From Chlorops oryzae (Eukaryota > Arthropoda > Insecta > Diptera > Chloropidae): DNA of 64,000 nt. Every line of letters starts with the position of its first letter. Position 1 is the first letter of the stretch. The position numbers and the translations under genes were made by a program. Under the pieces are notes generated by a model. It saw only the letters and a list, made by a program, of their open reading frames with translations. It was not told the DNA's origin and made no database searches. Where the stretch lies: assembly GCA_020466095.1 (NCBI GenBank), contig CM035808.1, positions 18,579,853 to 18,643,852 on the forward strand. The letters run 5' to 3'. This document shows positions 1 through 12,427 of this stretch, piece after piece.

Positions 1-181
1 AGTTGAATACTTTTATCTCACATGTTGCAAGAGCGCGTCAAATTATTTTCATGCAAAATTTGACAGTTGGTTTATGAGGGTGCAAAAATATGAGGTTCGC
101 GCTATTACATGAACACCACATTTGTTTTCGAGCAAGTCAGGATTGGGGAAGTGCCATGAGTATTTGCTCCTTATCCGTTAA

Positions 182-514
182 GGGCAAAATAAACGACACA
201 GACCCGCTGCGCAGCGAGTGCTCTGCACAAACAGTTTCGTACGCCATACACTGCTCAGACTTTTACATTGTTCAATAAATTCTTCCCAAAAACTTTTGTC
301 CTGTGTCATATTTTCCGTACAGATGAGCTTGCGCTGCAAAATCTCTCAAGACTGAATAAAAATCGCCATAGACGATCAGACCTGTTTGTGCAGCGCGGCC
401 AAAAATCAAAACGATTTCATATTTGCACAGACATCTGCACAAACAGCTCAAACAGCATCATACACGACACATCGGTCTGTGCAGCGCAGCGGGTCTGTGT
501 CGTTTATTTTGCCC
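182..514. mobile_element. Palindromic (foldback) MITE
   Basis: A 31-bp arm at 182-212 (begins GGGCAAAATAAACGAC) recurs as a perfect reverse complement at 484-514. Inside lie shorter inverted pieces built on CTGCACAAACAG / TTTGTGCAG (about 224-234, 388-396, 434-446). The flanks are TTAA on the left and TTTA on the right, compatible with a degraded TTAA target duplication, but that is weak. No coding capacity. The element sits about 260 bp upstream of the Yippee start codon, so it may lie in or near that gene's promoter. Superfamily unknown. Confidence 0.7.
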
Positions 515-776
515 TTTAGTCCCTTGACCACAAAACAAAACATCTCTCACACACTCGTCGGCTCATGTAGAAGCGCACTCAACGTGTAAAAATAGTAAAT
601 GGAAAATGACGATCACGCGGAGGTGCGTGCTAGTGTGAACATCCCATTAAACAACTGGCAGCACCGCATCAGTCAGCTGAATGCGTTTTTTTTATGTTTT
701 CAGTGACAACAAAGAATTAAGTTGATTTGAAGAGCAATAAACGAAAAGAAGAAAACAAGGGAGAAAATATAATACA

Positions 777-1407
777 ATGGGAAGGGTTTTCTTGGAACAT
801 CTGGGAGGTAACAAATTGTACAATTGCGCACAGTGCCAAACGAACTTGACGAACAAAAGTCAATTAATAAGCACAAGATTCACAGGAGCAACGGGTAAAA
901 ACGACGGTTTAACTATTATAACAAATATTATGGGAATTCATTCGAACCCTCGAAGGAGTGAACTCTGAGAACTTCTTTGCGTTAACTGTCAAAGTACATG
1001 GAAGCTTTGACGACTGTTTCAAAAGTTCTCAAAGTTCGCTAAGTTCGTGGTCTGAATGAATACCCACATTAACTATCACTTTATGTTGTTCCTTAAGGTC
1101 GTGCATATCTTTTTAAACGCGTAGTAAATTTGACCTATAGCACCGTCCAGGAGCGGGTAATGCTTACTGGAAGGCACATGGTACGCGACGTAATGTGCAA
1201 AAATTGTAATGCCAAGTTAGGCTGGATGTACGAATATGCTACAGAAGACGTTCAAAAGTAAATATGCGATCATTCGGATAATTATTTTGATAAGAATACT
1301 TTCTTTTTCCCTTTCAAAGGTATAAAGAAGGACGAGTTATTCTGGAGTACGCCTTAATAAGTGAAATCGAAGGATTTCCAGGCGATGGTGGCACAACAAG
1401 TCACTGA
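777..1407 (+). CDS. Yippee: Yippee-like zinc-binding protein (YPEL5 type), complete
   Basis: Spliced CDS join(777..894,1098..1257,1320..1407), 366 nt, 121 aa, the usual length of fly Yippee. The start [11 protein letters not shown] and the block [15 protein letters not shown] are family hallmarks. Two CXXC zinc pairs are visible, CAQC at residues 17-20 and CKNC at 73-76, which form the Yippee fold's zinc site, followed by KLGWMYE and YKEGRVILE. All introns are short with GT/AG borders (GTAAAA..AG after 894; GTAAAT..AG after 1257), and phases join cleanly. YPEL5 relatives are intracellular and linked to the CTLH/GID ubiquitin ligase and to the spindle region; that role is family knowledge, not visible here. 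Candidate poly(A) signals AATAAA lie near 1484 and 1540. The gene runs towards Tim9 (tail to tail, about 500 bp between stops). No defects seen. Confidence 0.95.
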
Positions 1408-1916
1408 AGTGGAACTGTAATTGCTATATCATGCAAATGTTCAAGCTAATTTATTCTTACGTTAATTTTAAGCTTAGTTTGAAAATAAATCTCCAGATAT
1501 CTGATAATATATGCTTTTTCGAAATTAAATTTTACAATAAAAATAAAGAAAAAATTCTAGTTTTCCGAACAATTACCGTTTTAAAACAAAAAGGGGGATG
1601 ACGCCTCACATTGAGTTAGAACGGCTCTCAAGGATTAATTTAAGTTTGTGTAAATCTAAAACGAACTAAACTGAGAAAACCGATTGTTCAAACCTAGTGC
1701 TTTTTGTGAATGCTCTTACAGAATAGTATCCGAGGCTTTCATCTCCTTGTTTGTCTGACGCATGTTTTCTTTTTGTGATTTTTGTTCTTTTATTGAAAAC
1801 AATAAACCAAAACGTTTTCGCAGCAGCTGCGTCTAATGATATAGGAAAATTTACGACCCCTTAATATATATATAACGATCCAAATACAACTAAAACAAAA
1901 CGTTGCCCAATGTTTA
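1408..1916. other. Tail-to-tail intergenic / 3' UTRs of Yippee and Tim9
   Basis: AT-rich. Plus-strand AATAAA motifs near 1484 and 1540 fit the end of Yippee. A minus-strand AATAAA (TTTATT near 1790) fits the end of Tim9. Nothing else seen. Confidence 0.6.
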
Positions 1917-2376
1917 CTACAGTTTTCCTGTTTTCTGAGCCATCGCTAATGCGTTCTCGTTCGCTATCATTTGGAACTCTTGAAAACGTTGCGAGACACG
2001 TTGATTCATTTTCAGATACTTCTCCATGCAGTTCAGAGAACATTTTTCCTGAAAAGCAAGAAAACCTTTAGCTACAATCTATCTCAGAATCTCCTCTTAC
2101 CTCATTCTCTTTTACTGTTCTCGATGTGAAATCGCGTACACAATCTGTGAAACACATTTCCGACAGTTTATTGTAACTCATCAGGAAATCTGAAAACTGT
2201 GAGAATTGTGAGATAAAGCTTGTAAAGATTTCTATTTTAATTCATTTATTCAAATCAATTTAATTGTATTATTAATGGATCCATTCCCGAATAACAAATT
2301 AACATACGGTTTTCATTTGATCCTTGTCGAGCGCGTCGATGGAGACATTTTGTGCGGCTTGTGCTTGAGCTGCCAT
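1917..2376 (-). CDS. Tim9: Mitochondrial import chaperone Tim9, complete
   Basis: Spliced CDS complement(join(1917..2048,2101..2196,2308..2376)), 297 nt, 98 aa. The three exons are 23, 32 and 43 codons, all phase 0, with GT/AG borders. Small TIM family proteins carry a twin CX3C motif; here it is CFTDC at residues 38-42 and CSLNC at 58-62, spaced as expected, with the conserved stretch SDFLMSYNKLSEMCFTDCV between start and second pair. Tim9 pairs with Tim10 in a hexameric chaperone of the mitochondrial intermembrane space that escorts hydrophobic carriers to the TIM22 complex (family knowledge). The N-terminus is a short Ala/Gln-rich extension (MAAQAQAAQNVS). The start is the first in-frame ATG and is followed directly by conserved LDKDQ-type sequence. 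Drosophila has more than one Tim9 gene, so the exact orthologue (Tim9a versus Tim9b) is inferred from similarity only. Confidence 0.94.
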
Positions 2377-2651
2377 TTGCTTTTGAGATTTTGAACTTTT
2401 TAATTCACGATTCTATTATTTTATAACGAAAATGATTTTTCGTAACAAGCACGCATGCCGCACAGAGTTGCCAGAAACCATTTTTTTGCCGACTACAATT
2501 GATGTGACAGTCCGATAAATTCTATACTAAATTGTCTACTATGAGATTATATATTCTTATATACTCAACGAAGATTATCTCATAGATGGTTGCTAAGAAT
2601 CTCCCTCGTGATTTGCTAGCTTACTCCATGAGTATTGATCCCAGATACAGC

Positions 2652-2716
2652 GCACTGGGGGCCCACCGGGCATTTGCCCGGTTGCCCGTAGGCCCAGTCC
2701 GCCCCTGGTGTGCAGC
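2652..2716. repeat. GC-rich hairpin, likely TE terminus
   Basis: A GC-rich island in AT-rich DNA. It contains CCGGGCATTTGCCCGG (a near-perfect hairpin) between CACTGGGGGCCC and GGGCCTAC-type complements, ending GCCCCTGGTG. Read on the minus strand it begins CAGGGGCGGACTGGGCC, a form common at ends of animal hAT-like elements (from memory). Only this one end is recognisable. Confidence 0.45.
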
Positions 2717-2751
2717 CACTTAATTTTGATCGCGGCGAGCTAACATATAAA

Positions 2752-2914
2752 CAGTCGAAACTCTATAACCAATTTCAATGGACCGGAAAAAAAATTGATT
2801 AAAGAGTGAATTATAAGGAGAAAAAAAGGCACTAAAAGTGTAAGGAAAAAGTCTTAAGAAGATTCGCTATAGAGAAAAATTTATTATAAAATTCATTATA
2901 GGGGGTTTAGACTG
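2752..2914. mobile_element. pogo/Tigger-like MITE, family 2
   Basis: Ends CAGTCGAAACTCTATAA (left) and, inverted, CAGTCTAAACCCCCTATAA (right). TA follows the right end. The interior GCACTAAAAGTGTAAGG..AGAAGATTCGCTATAGAG reappears with divergence at 54667-54812, so this is a dispersed family. The CAGTN-N-CTCTATAA pattern resembles Tc1/mariner pogo-type ends. No transposase. Confidence 0.6.
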
Positions 2915-3018
2915 TATACACTTATTAGGACACCCCCGTTTTGAGCACATTATTGACGATTCTGATAACAGGGTCGATTTTATTAAGTGAACATTGAGAA
3001 AACGGTGCCAAACAAAGC

Positions 3019-3472
3019 AACCCTGTAGTAAACAGTTGGGAAATTCTCTGAAAAGAACTAGTACCTTTACCAGAACTAGAAGAACCAGTGCAATTTTTGG
3101 ATAAGCTTCCACCATAACTATACTAGTGATAATTGGAATAATCGTATCCGTTAATCAAAGTTGAACTACAAATCAATCGATAGTGACTGAACATATATGC
3201 TTCTTCCCATTATTTACTTAAGGAAAAAATCAACGATTCTAGTACCTTTTTCCCGTGAACAGCACTGGTATTTAACTGGTGCAAATTTACCCAATTGCCT
3301 ATAAAAGTACTAGAATAGTTCTGGTGCCTACCGCACTAGTGCTTTCCTGTACAGATGTTGTACTGATTTTCTACAGAATTTTATATGGACAAGGGTATAG
3401 AAAAGAACTCGTACTGGTGGCTTTTGCACTAGTAAAGTACTAGTACAGCACTAGTTGAAATTTCTGCAGGGA
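3019..3472. repeat. Inverted repeat rich in ACTAGTAC motifs
   Basis: Left end CCCTGTAGTAAA (3019) mirrors right end TTTCTGCAGGG (to 3472). The interior repeats GTACTAG/ACTAGTAC/GCACTAGT many times on both strands (3054-3110, 3240-3450). Likely a non-autonomous transposon just beyond the 3' end of wapl. The target duplication is not clear (AAGCAA against AAGTCAA). Confidence 0.45.
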
Positions 3473-3489
3473 AGTCAATGCGTTGAATG

Positions 3490-5349
3490 ACTGCTTTTAT
3501 TTATTGAAACGATTTTTGAATCAAACAATTCTATACGTTTATCTTTATTTGCAAATATGTACTTTTGGAAACACAAAATAAATATACATAAATACAATAC
3601 ATACAAGTAATAATTTGTTCCCGAAAATGTTCGATTTTTTGTATGTTTTCTTTTTATAGCCTAAATATGAATTTCTCATTGTTTTTTTTTTCTTTTTCCA
3701 CACTGAAATTTTGCTTCGAATTACTTAAACTATACAATTTTTGTTTTTGTATTTAATTTTTTCTCTTTTTACCATCACGACAAATTTTTTTTTTTTTTAC
3801 TTTTCAACGATTCGAAATATTTAATTTTACTTAATTTCAATTTACACACAATACACTTTTACACTTAATATTAATGCTATTTAAACAGAAAATCTAAAAC
3901 AAAAAAATTATGCAGACTAACAAATGAAAGAATAGAAAAACAGTAAAAAATAAATAATAAAAGTTTTATTGACTGCGCAACTAGTTAAAAACTACACATT
4001 TAGATTAATATAGTTAACTTATTACACATACATGTACACATACAGAATATGCAGAAGCTATAGCGTGAGTTAAAGGTTATTCATTGATTTTTATTTACAA
4101 AATTCATTATAATTAAAATCGCTTAAAGCTACAATAGAATTATCTAAATTTTCAAATTAATGATTTATTACGTTGAGTTAATTTTCATATTCACGTGGCT
4201 GTGTGTGTGAGTCGTTTTAGTGTACAGTGTGTGTGTAAATGTATGTGTATCTGGCTTATTGATTCGAATGTGGTTGGTTTGATAGTGTGCAGCGGAAAAT
4301 TGCTCTTATAACTTGCTTAAATTTTCTTACAAACATTCATTTCTTTTTATTTTGTATTTTAATATTTATAATTAGTTTTAATAGTAATAATATTAGAAAA
4401 TAGAATTAAAACAAAGTTTGAAACAAGGGCGGCAGCTTCATAATGAATTCAATGAATAAAATATGTCATTACAACTTTTACGTTAAGCGTGCAAACAAGA
4501 AGAAATGCTTTGGAAATTTTTCAAGATGAATCAATTTATGAAAGGAAATTTTTTAAATTAATTTTTAAATAATTCAAAGTATATAGAGGCATGCTGAAGA
4601 AATCAAATCCCCATAGAAAATTCGAAATAGCTTAAATTGAAATTACATGGATTTCGATTTTTTTTTTTTTTGGATATTCAATTTCTATAGCATTTGTAAT
4701 AGTGAAACTCAAGATGTATTTAATAAGGTCGTAGCAGTAGCACATATGTCTTCTTCTTATTTTATTATTTTCCGCTTTTTTGTTGTTGATTTTATTTTTA
4801 AAACTCCGATTTAAATGTCACAAATTTTTTTTTTTAAATTTGATTTTGTGTTCATTAGTTGATATTAAAATTTCTGTATTCACAACAACACAAAATTTCT
4901 TGTAGAACTGCTATCACCTTATTTAATACACCTTGAGTGAAACTCTAAACTTAAAAAGTATAGATCTTCAAAAGAATAACCGGGATATCATTTTACGGTA
5001 ATTATTTGCAAATTATTTTATATACAATTCTACTCATTCACACTCTTAAGCGCCCGGAAAGTCGATAAAACAAAATTAAATTTTTAAAAGTGGATAAAAT
5101 AAAGCATTTGAAAAATATTTTAAATTAAGACACATCGCATTAAAATCTAATAGTTATTGCTATCGACCTACAAAACTAATATGGACTCTAGTCGTTTCAA
5201 TTAGTCATTTTTAGAAAAGAAAAACAATATTTAATAAAAAATAAAACGAATTATAATAATAAAATTTACACTAAACGCTATTGCCTTTACGCGAAACTAC
5301 AATTAATGGATAGATTTATATTGCCCAAAACTAAGTCAAATGATTTAAA
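3490..5349 (-). other. wapl: Probable wapl 3' UTR
   Basis: Very AT-rich stretch downstream of the wapl stop with no ORF. A doubled minus-strand poly(A) signal (AATAAATAAA, seen as TTTATTTATT at about 3494) would end a UTR of about 1.85 kb. Another TTTATT lies near 3543. Several T runs (3681-3690, 3786-3797, 4660-4671, 4829-4835) would be A runs in the mRNA. The exact end is inferred. Confidence 0.45.
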
Positions 5350-8300
5350 TTATCTTTGACTATAGGTTTTGTACATGCGTTGCGTTGTACTACGTTGTGG
5401 GGACGTAGCCATTGCTGTTGCTGTTTCTGTTTCTATGGAAATACCAGAAGTTCCAGCTGCTTCTGTTGTTGTCATTGAGCCTAGATCATTTGGCGAGCGC
5501 TCGTGGCGCGTTTCTAAATTTAAAGGAAGAGCACAATCGTTTGGATCGTTCGTTTCATAAACCACATCGCGTTTTTTGAAGTAATCAATGAGCTTCTTTG
5601 TCGACTTGATATGTGCAACAACGGCCGATTCAGACTAAAGGAAATATGATACAGTCAATTATAAATCCAACATAAAATATTACATAATTGAATTGCATTT
5701 TTTACGTACACTCGCTGTTAGGTTCATGAAGGTATAGTATTTCTCTAAAACATTTACAATTTCCTTAAAACCATTTCCACGTAAATGTGTTCGCACAATC
5801 GCCTCGGATTCCTCATTATCCGTTACCAAATGACCAATGAGTATGGCAGCATAACTGCCCTTGAGCGTATGCTCCATATGATGACCAGCCTTTTGCAATA
5901 CTGAATGAGATAATTTATTTTTTGTTAAGAAAGTTTATATACTTATAAAAAATTTCGTTATGGCTTGCGCTTACAATTGTTAACAGTCTCATCGACTTCC
6001 TCCTGTTTCTTTTTGGTCTTTTCTTGATTATCTAAAAAGGCATCAGTATTCTTCTCGACCAATCTATAAAAAATTTTTTTTTAATTATATACATATTATT
6101 TAAAACATTGAGAAGAACTCAAAAATGTAATCATTGTATAAGATTTTTGAATGTTGGTTCTGAAGAATTTGGACTACGTTGAAATCACTTACCTAGCAAG
6201 CTCCTCACATTTATAGAAATATTCCATAATGGCATGTACAGCAGCGATTTTTCCATCTAAACTTAACTGCTGCGTTCCGAATTCTGGAGAAACGTATGTT
6301 TTCATAATGGCAGCACGATTGGGTATAGTATACATGCTAAGATTTATGAGTAATAAAAGCACCTGTAACTCGGGCAGAGAATAATATTGATTAGAATTAT
6401 GGTACTGTTAAAAATTAATGCATCTCCTTTGCCTCACCAAAATGCTAAGCTCGAAAATGCTACGTTCGGGAATGTAATTAGGTGCTTGCAGAAGTAGATG
6501 GAAGCTAACGTTAATGACATCGATACGCTGGCCAAGCGTTTCGGCACCCAATGGCTTTGCCGGATTGAATGTATGCGTTAAATTGATGAGCACTTTCATG
6601 ATGGGTATCAATAGTTCCCTCATAACAACTCCAGGATTTTCACGATTTGTATGCTCAGTTGTTGGATACAGCATCAATTCCCGATCACAAAGACTATAAA
6701 GCATACAGAGCGTATTGACTGCTGTCCCATTTGAATATTTCAGCATATATTTTTGATTTTCTTCATTCATTTGCGTCACATTTTCCAGCACTCGCATGCA
6801 ACGTTCTATAGTCTGCATATTTTCGAGCAATGATTGTGTCCAATTGATCGTTGCGCCATTACTGCTATGTAATTCAATAACTGGACGACAACAATCTGAG
6901 ATTGTTTTTATAATATGCTCCAGGCCACCAAGTTGACGTAATTCTTCTTTAAACCATTCTCCAGCACGTTTCGATGTTAGTGAGAGTAACGTCTCCATTG
7001 CTAGAGTGCCAACATTTATGGAATCCATATTCAAATGTGTTGCTTTACCTTGTGCCTTCATTTCCTCACACAATTCTCGTACTTTCTGTTTATTCCTTTC
7101 GTAATTGGCGCGATCTGAGGGTGCTGCGATGCTCTCAGAGTCCAATAAATTCACCATTAATTCTAAAGAATCTCGATCAAGATCCATATTTAGACTCTCT
7201 TGAGAGAGTATGAACATTATGGCTGAGGTACAAAGGCCCAAACTCGAATCGTTGTTTGCATCGGATAGTGCCTGGAAAAGGAGAAATTTATATTTTATAT
7301 TTCTCTTTTGTCAAAAAAGCTAGAATGGGTTACCTTAAAGAATTTCGTTACGACGCTATGAGCGCGTACGTGCATACGAAATGAGGGCGTCATGCATTTT
7401 GTTGCAAGTTGCAATGCCGAGAGACAGCGTGTAGGCGTTGGGTTATGTGGTTGCAATGCATCCAATATATATTCAACATCATCATCCATTTCTTGATATT
7501 CTCCAATCTCTTGGATTTGATGTGCTGTCAAGACATTCCGGACGACTGTATAGTAGCCCTTAGCTTTACGATCAACCTTCACACTGACGATGTCACTTTG
7601 ATTCGGATTGTCAGTATCAAATTCAAACGTATGAAGACCGCTTCCGGAAGCATTGGTCGCTTGAGGATTTGGCTTGATCACACGTGTGAGTTTACCTATA
7701 CTCGGACTTCCCCGCGAATCATGAGCATTGTTGCTCACCTCTTCACCGAAATCATCAAACATTTTATCAACTGGAGTTCGCGAATTCGGCTTTTGTACTA
7801 CTGCTGGAACTTCATTTATTTTTGTAGCTGTTGTTGTTGTTGTTGTTGCCGTCGTGGTTGTTGCCGTGGCTGTCAAATTTGGATCAACTTCTTCATTCGG
7901 TGGCGCCCCGTTGGCTTCCGCAGCATCCCAGCTATGTTTATAATATAAAAGACGTTTTCCGACACTGGCCTGCTCAGTAGTTTGATCTGGTTGCACGAGT
8001 GCGCGACTCTTGAAAATGCTTCCCTTCTTCTTCGAAATGACTAACTTTACGGACCCACTCCTTTGTTGTTCCTCGTCTTCATTTCCCATTGTCGGATCAT
8101 TGCCGGAACTCTGAAGTGTAATAGTTCCCGAAGCAGAGCTCTCAACAGCATTACATGTTGCCTGACTATCCAGCGTCAGAGTTCGTTTGAATTTATCTTT
8201 AACTTTGTAATCGTGTCTTGGCGGTGATCCAGTTAATGGTGTATTTGGATCTGGACTGTTCTCATGCGGTTCGACCGTTGGAGTGCTACCGATCGGTAGG

Positions 8301-10605
8301 TCTGGCGGTTCTTCACTCGACAGACGCGAATTAGCACTGACTGTGTGCATAGCAACCGCTGTCTCCGATGCGGATGAAGACAATTCCAAGTTGGGTACTT
8401 TGGCCGGCGTTGGTTGCTTGTGCTGTTGAACTTCCAATTCCTCTGCAGAAGGTTGCAGAACTTGCGTGACCTGTTGATTCTTGCGCTTACGGCCATAAGT
8501 TCTTGTAGCTGTTGCACTTGCGGAATTTTGTTGTTGTGTGGTTGCTTTACTTGCTTCGGCGGCTTCTGCTGCGCCTGCTTTGGCGGAGAGACTTGCAGCG
8601 ATCTTATTAATATTATTGTTGTTGCTGCTAAGACTGTTATTATTGCTTGCATTGCGTGTCGAACGCCCTCGTCGCGTTGTGACTGCTGGTGGCGTAGTTT
8701 CTTGTGGTTGCAGTTGAGATACTGGTGTCGTATTTTCTTCTTCCGATTTATTCGGTGATAGTCGCTTATCTACTTCAGATACAGCATTATGCTCGTTATT
8801 CTCCAATGGGGGAGTAGCATCAGTCTCCATTGCTGCTGGCTGCTCATCTGTCTTTTTAATTCCTCGTCGCGTTGATCGCTTCGGCGGGCTTGGTTCCGTT
8901 TCTATAATTGGCGTTAAAGCTGCCGGCTGCTTACGACCACGGGTACGTGGAGCTGCCTGAGTTTTTGGTAATTCCTGTTCTTCCGATGCCTCTTCTTGAT
9001 CTTCCCTCGACGGTTGGCTGACGGTTTTGACAGCTGGACGTCCACGTCCACGACGTCTCAATGTTCTTGTACCCAAGTCATTGGCGTCCACACTTATTTC
9101 TTCAATTGGTGATTGCACAGGTTCTTGAACCATTTGAACATCTTCGGTACTGCTGTCCATTGGTGCATCATTTAACTCTTCATGTACAGGATTCTCATCG
9201 CCACGAAGAACCGCAATTATATCCTCTTTCTGCAGCGAGACTTCATTTTCAATCATGCCATCATGTAATGCTGGTTGACTAACTTCACCGTCCGTCATCA
9301 TCATGGATTCCAAACGCGACTCTATATCGGATGGTGCTGCTACCATAGACGACTGTTGACTGGTCTCCAGATCGCTCGTAATGACGCTTGAGCCACGGCT
9401 ATGGACGACACGGCACTCTTCGTTAGCGTTTTGTACTGTCGGTTGTGGCGTGCTGTTTCCCTTCGAGGATATGCTTCCAAGAACAGACGACTGCGAGTCA
9501 AAGTCGCGTTCGGATATTGCAGGTGGTGAAATGACTGTGCGAGTGCTCGATTGATTTTGTTGACTTTGTTGATTTTGTTGCTCGGTAGGAACGATGTTTG
9601 TGCTTAATGAAATGTGCGGTGATGGTGTCTTGAATTCAGCAACGCTGCTTGCTGGTGTCAATTGTTGTTGTTGCTGTTGCAGTTGTTCAGCGGATGAAAA
9701 AGCACTATTCGAATGCTTCGTATGCTTATGTTTCTTTCCTTTTTGTTTCTTTTCCTTTTCGGGACGTTCACTATCAATAGTTGAGCCGTTGGGAGGCGCC
9801 GAACTTAATGCTGCAGCTGCTTGTTTCTCTGCTGCCTTTGCTGCCAAGGCGTGTCTAAGGACGTCAGTTTTTATGATCAATTTCAAACGCTCTTTTGGTG
9901 GTTTGTCGGGTGATATTTTAACTTCACAGTAGTTGAATTCCGGCGTCTCTTCGTAGTCTATTGCAGGTGGATCGAGTTGCACTTCTGGTGATGGCGGTTT
10001 CGGCGGCTTGACAACTATTTTCGGCGTTGTTTGTGCTGCAGGAACTTCATCTGTTGATGTATGACGCGACTTGGAAACTTCAATGGATGCACTATCGTTC
10101 TCTTCTCCGGAGGCTGTATTCGATAATTGCTGTTCTTCACTGTCCGTACTGACCAAGCGTGATGTGCCCTAAAAGCAATGGAAAATTTTTAAACTTAGCT
10201 TGGCTTGGGCATCAAATTACTCTTTTGTTTGAAATGATGTAAACAAACGGAAAGATAACTCGATAATCGATTGTTCGATTTTCGAATGAAAAATCGATTG
10301 CAGCGGCTCCTAATGGCTCCCAAGGGTGTCGTGAATATATATGATCACGTATATATTAACCGGCACAGTGGGCGACTTTTTCGTCTGATTATATACTAAG
10401 GGAAACTATTAACAAGCGTATGAAAAAAAAAACTTCAAAATAAAAATAATTACCAAATTTCATTTTCAATAATCCTTTTTAAAGTATAGAAAACTATGGC
10501 AGCACAATTCACTGTCAGGGCTGTAATCACATCACACAGCAGATTATTTGTGAAAACTGCATAATTTCCAATCCGACCTATATTTTTCTTTTATGTATTT
10601 TGTAA

Positions 10606-10636
<31 letters not shown>

Positions 10637-12427
10637 AGCAATTTATTCCTTTAAATTCTTGTAAACAGCAGTTTCTCAATATTTCAATGCATTTTTAAGA
10701 ATTAAAAAATTTTTTTGAACTTTTTTTAATTGGAGTGTATGAAAGTACGAAAAACGAATTTCGATTTCAAAATTTTTTTCATATTTGCACTATTGGACCT
10801 AAAAGTGTTTCCCGTCTGAAGGCCCGATTTTAAGAGCTTTTTTTAAATAAATTTTCTAAGAACCAATGAAAATAAAAAATTCAAAAATTCCGTAAACCTT
10901 ATGTTATAGCGCTACGAATAAATTGGTCCGATGAAAAAATAGGAGATTTGTCTGTAAACATTAGGCATGGAACGAATTAGAATCCATTTAAAATATGGAA
11001 CCTTGGATTTTTCGCAAACTTTAAATAAAAAATAGAAAATTTTCACTTATTTGATTATATTTTTGTTATAAAAACATAATTATTTGGAATGTTTAATAAC
11101 CGGAATTCAGTTGGAAAACCTTTCCCGAGATACCTTTGATGGATAAAATAAAGGAGTGCTGGCTGATTGTCCTAAAACAGTGAAAAGCATGCAGAACTGA
11201 CCGCAGAATAACGTTTATAGTGGTGGTCTCATGATCGCCCCCATAAATTAACATTGCCGAAATTTAACGAACTTAAACATTGTTTTAGTGATGTGAGCTA
11301 CGTTTATATTAACGTCAACGAGTTTGAGATTTTTGCGCGCGCTTTGCACTATCAAATCGTGGGATGTAAAATTATCTTGATACAAAATTTGCCAGTTCGT
11401 TAAACCAACAGAAATCGCTCATGTAGACCGCGTATGTGAACAGATTATAATATTTTAGTCTTTTTAGAAATTCGAATAAAATGTATGCAGAGCGTTGCCA
11501 TTATTATGAAAATACACCGTATAAGAAATTTTTAAAGATATTGGGGGTTAAATTAGTTTGTTTTTATGGATTTCAATAAACCCACATACAAGTAAAGTGA
11601 AACATTCTTACCTTCGAAATCCGCAGCACAATCGGAGGATGCTCAGGTGTTTTCGAAGCAGCAGAAGCAATATTTGGCGCAGTCGATGGTGGCGGCAACG
11701 TTTTGTCCACCGTTTCATCGTCAGCAGTCTCTTTGGCGGTATTCTTACTCTTCGGTATGATAATATCCTTGATCGGTGTGGGATAACGTTCATCTTCATC
11801 GTCCTCACAATAGTTAACAGCCTTTCGTGCTCGCGAGGTCACTCTTGACGGTGGAGCTTCGGGCTTCAATTTCTTTTCCTCTTTCTTCTTTTTAGGTTTC
11901 GGTTCGGGAGTAACTTTAGTCGCACTACTTTCAGGACTCTTGTCTTTCGCAGGTTTCGGAGCCTTCGGACTCTTCTTCGGTGTCTTCTTTTTCCGTTCGG
12001 CTGAGCTACCTTTTGGTGTCTTCGCTTCGCGTCCAGCCGCAGTTCCACTAGTCGAAGCATCCCTTATAGGAGAAACTGAACTTGTTGCCGCCGAACGAGG
12101 AAATTGCTGAATGATTTGCGCAATGACTTCGGGCGGTGCAGCATTGCGCGATTTGAAGAATTTCTTCGGCTTCGGTGGCTCCGGCACCGTCGTGCTAAGA
12201 TCGTCGTCCAACGCGGATGCTGGACTTAAGCCTTGCGGACTTGTCAATGCCATTGAAGCAGCCAGACCTGCAGCAGCTGCCGTAAGGGCATATGTGCGCG
12301 TAGAAGTGAAACCCATTTTTCCCCACTTGCCCACAGTTCCCACAGATCGCGCGATGCGCTCCGTGTTCTCTTTCTCTTTGCAGAGCGAGTCCAAGGGGAC
12401 AACAACCGTTTTTCCCCAGCGCGACAT
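5350..12427 (-). CDS. wapl: Wings apart-like (WAPL), cohesin release factor, complete
   Basis: Spliced CDS complement(join(5350..5634,5710..5900,5975..6063,6193..6362,6438..7271,7334..10168,11612..12427)), 5220 nt, 1739 aa, close to Drosophila Wapl. WAPL opens cohesin rings with Pds5 and is needed for chromatid resolution and heterochromatin (family knowledge). Residues 1-272 (exon 1) start MSRWGKTVVVPLDSLC and include Lys-rich tracts. Exon 2 (273-1217) is a long acidic, Ser/Thr/Pro- and Gln-rich disordered region with poly-Gln and basic RRRGRGRP-type patches. The helical WAPL domain begins about residue 1120 (DDDVEYILDALQPHNPTPTR near 1167) and runs through exons 3-6. The C-tail (about 1646-1739) is short, Thr-rich and variable. 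All seven exon junctions have GT/AG borders and compatible phases. The 1.44-kb intron 1 is the only long one. The start is the only ATG giving the conserved N-terminus. No disruption found. Confidence 0.95.
10169..11611 (-). other. wapl: wapl intron 1
   Basis: 1443-bp intron, donor GTAAGA at 11611 and acceptor TTTTAG ending at 10169. AT-rich with a 26-base T run near 10611-10636. No ORF, no recognisable repeat, apart from ATCGAT motifs near 10263-10300. Confidence 0.7.

Noticed and set aside
1861..2043. 60-codon minus ORF MFSELHGEVSEN..
   Set aside because: Out-of-frame reading of Tim9 exon 3.
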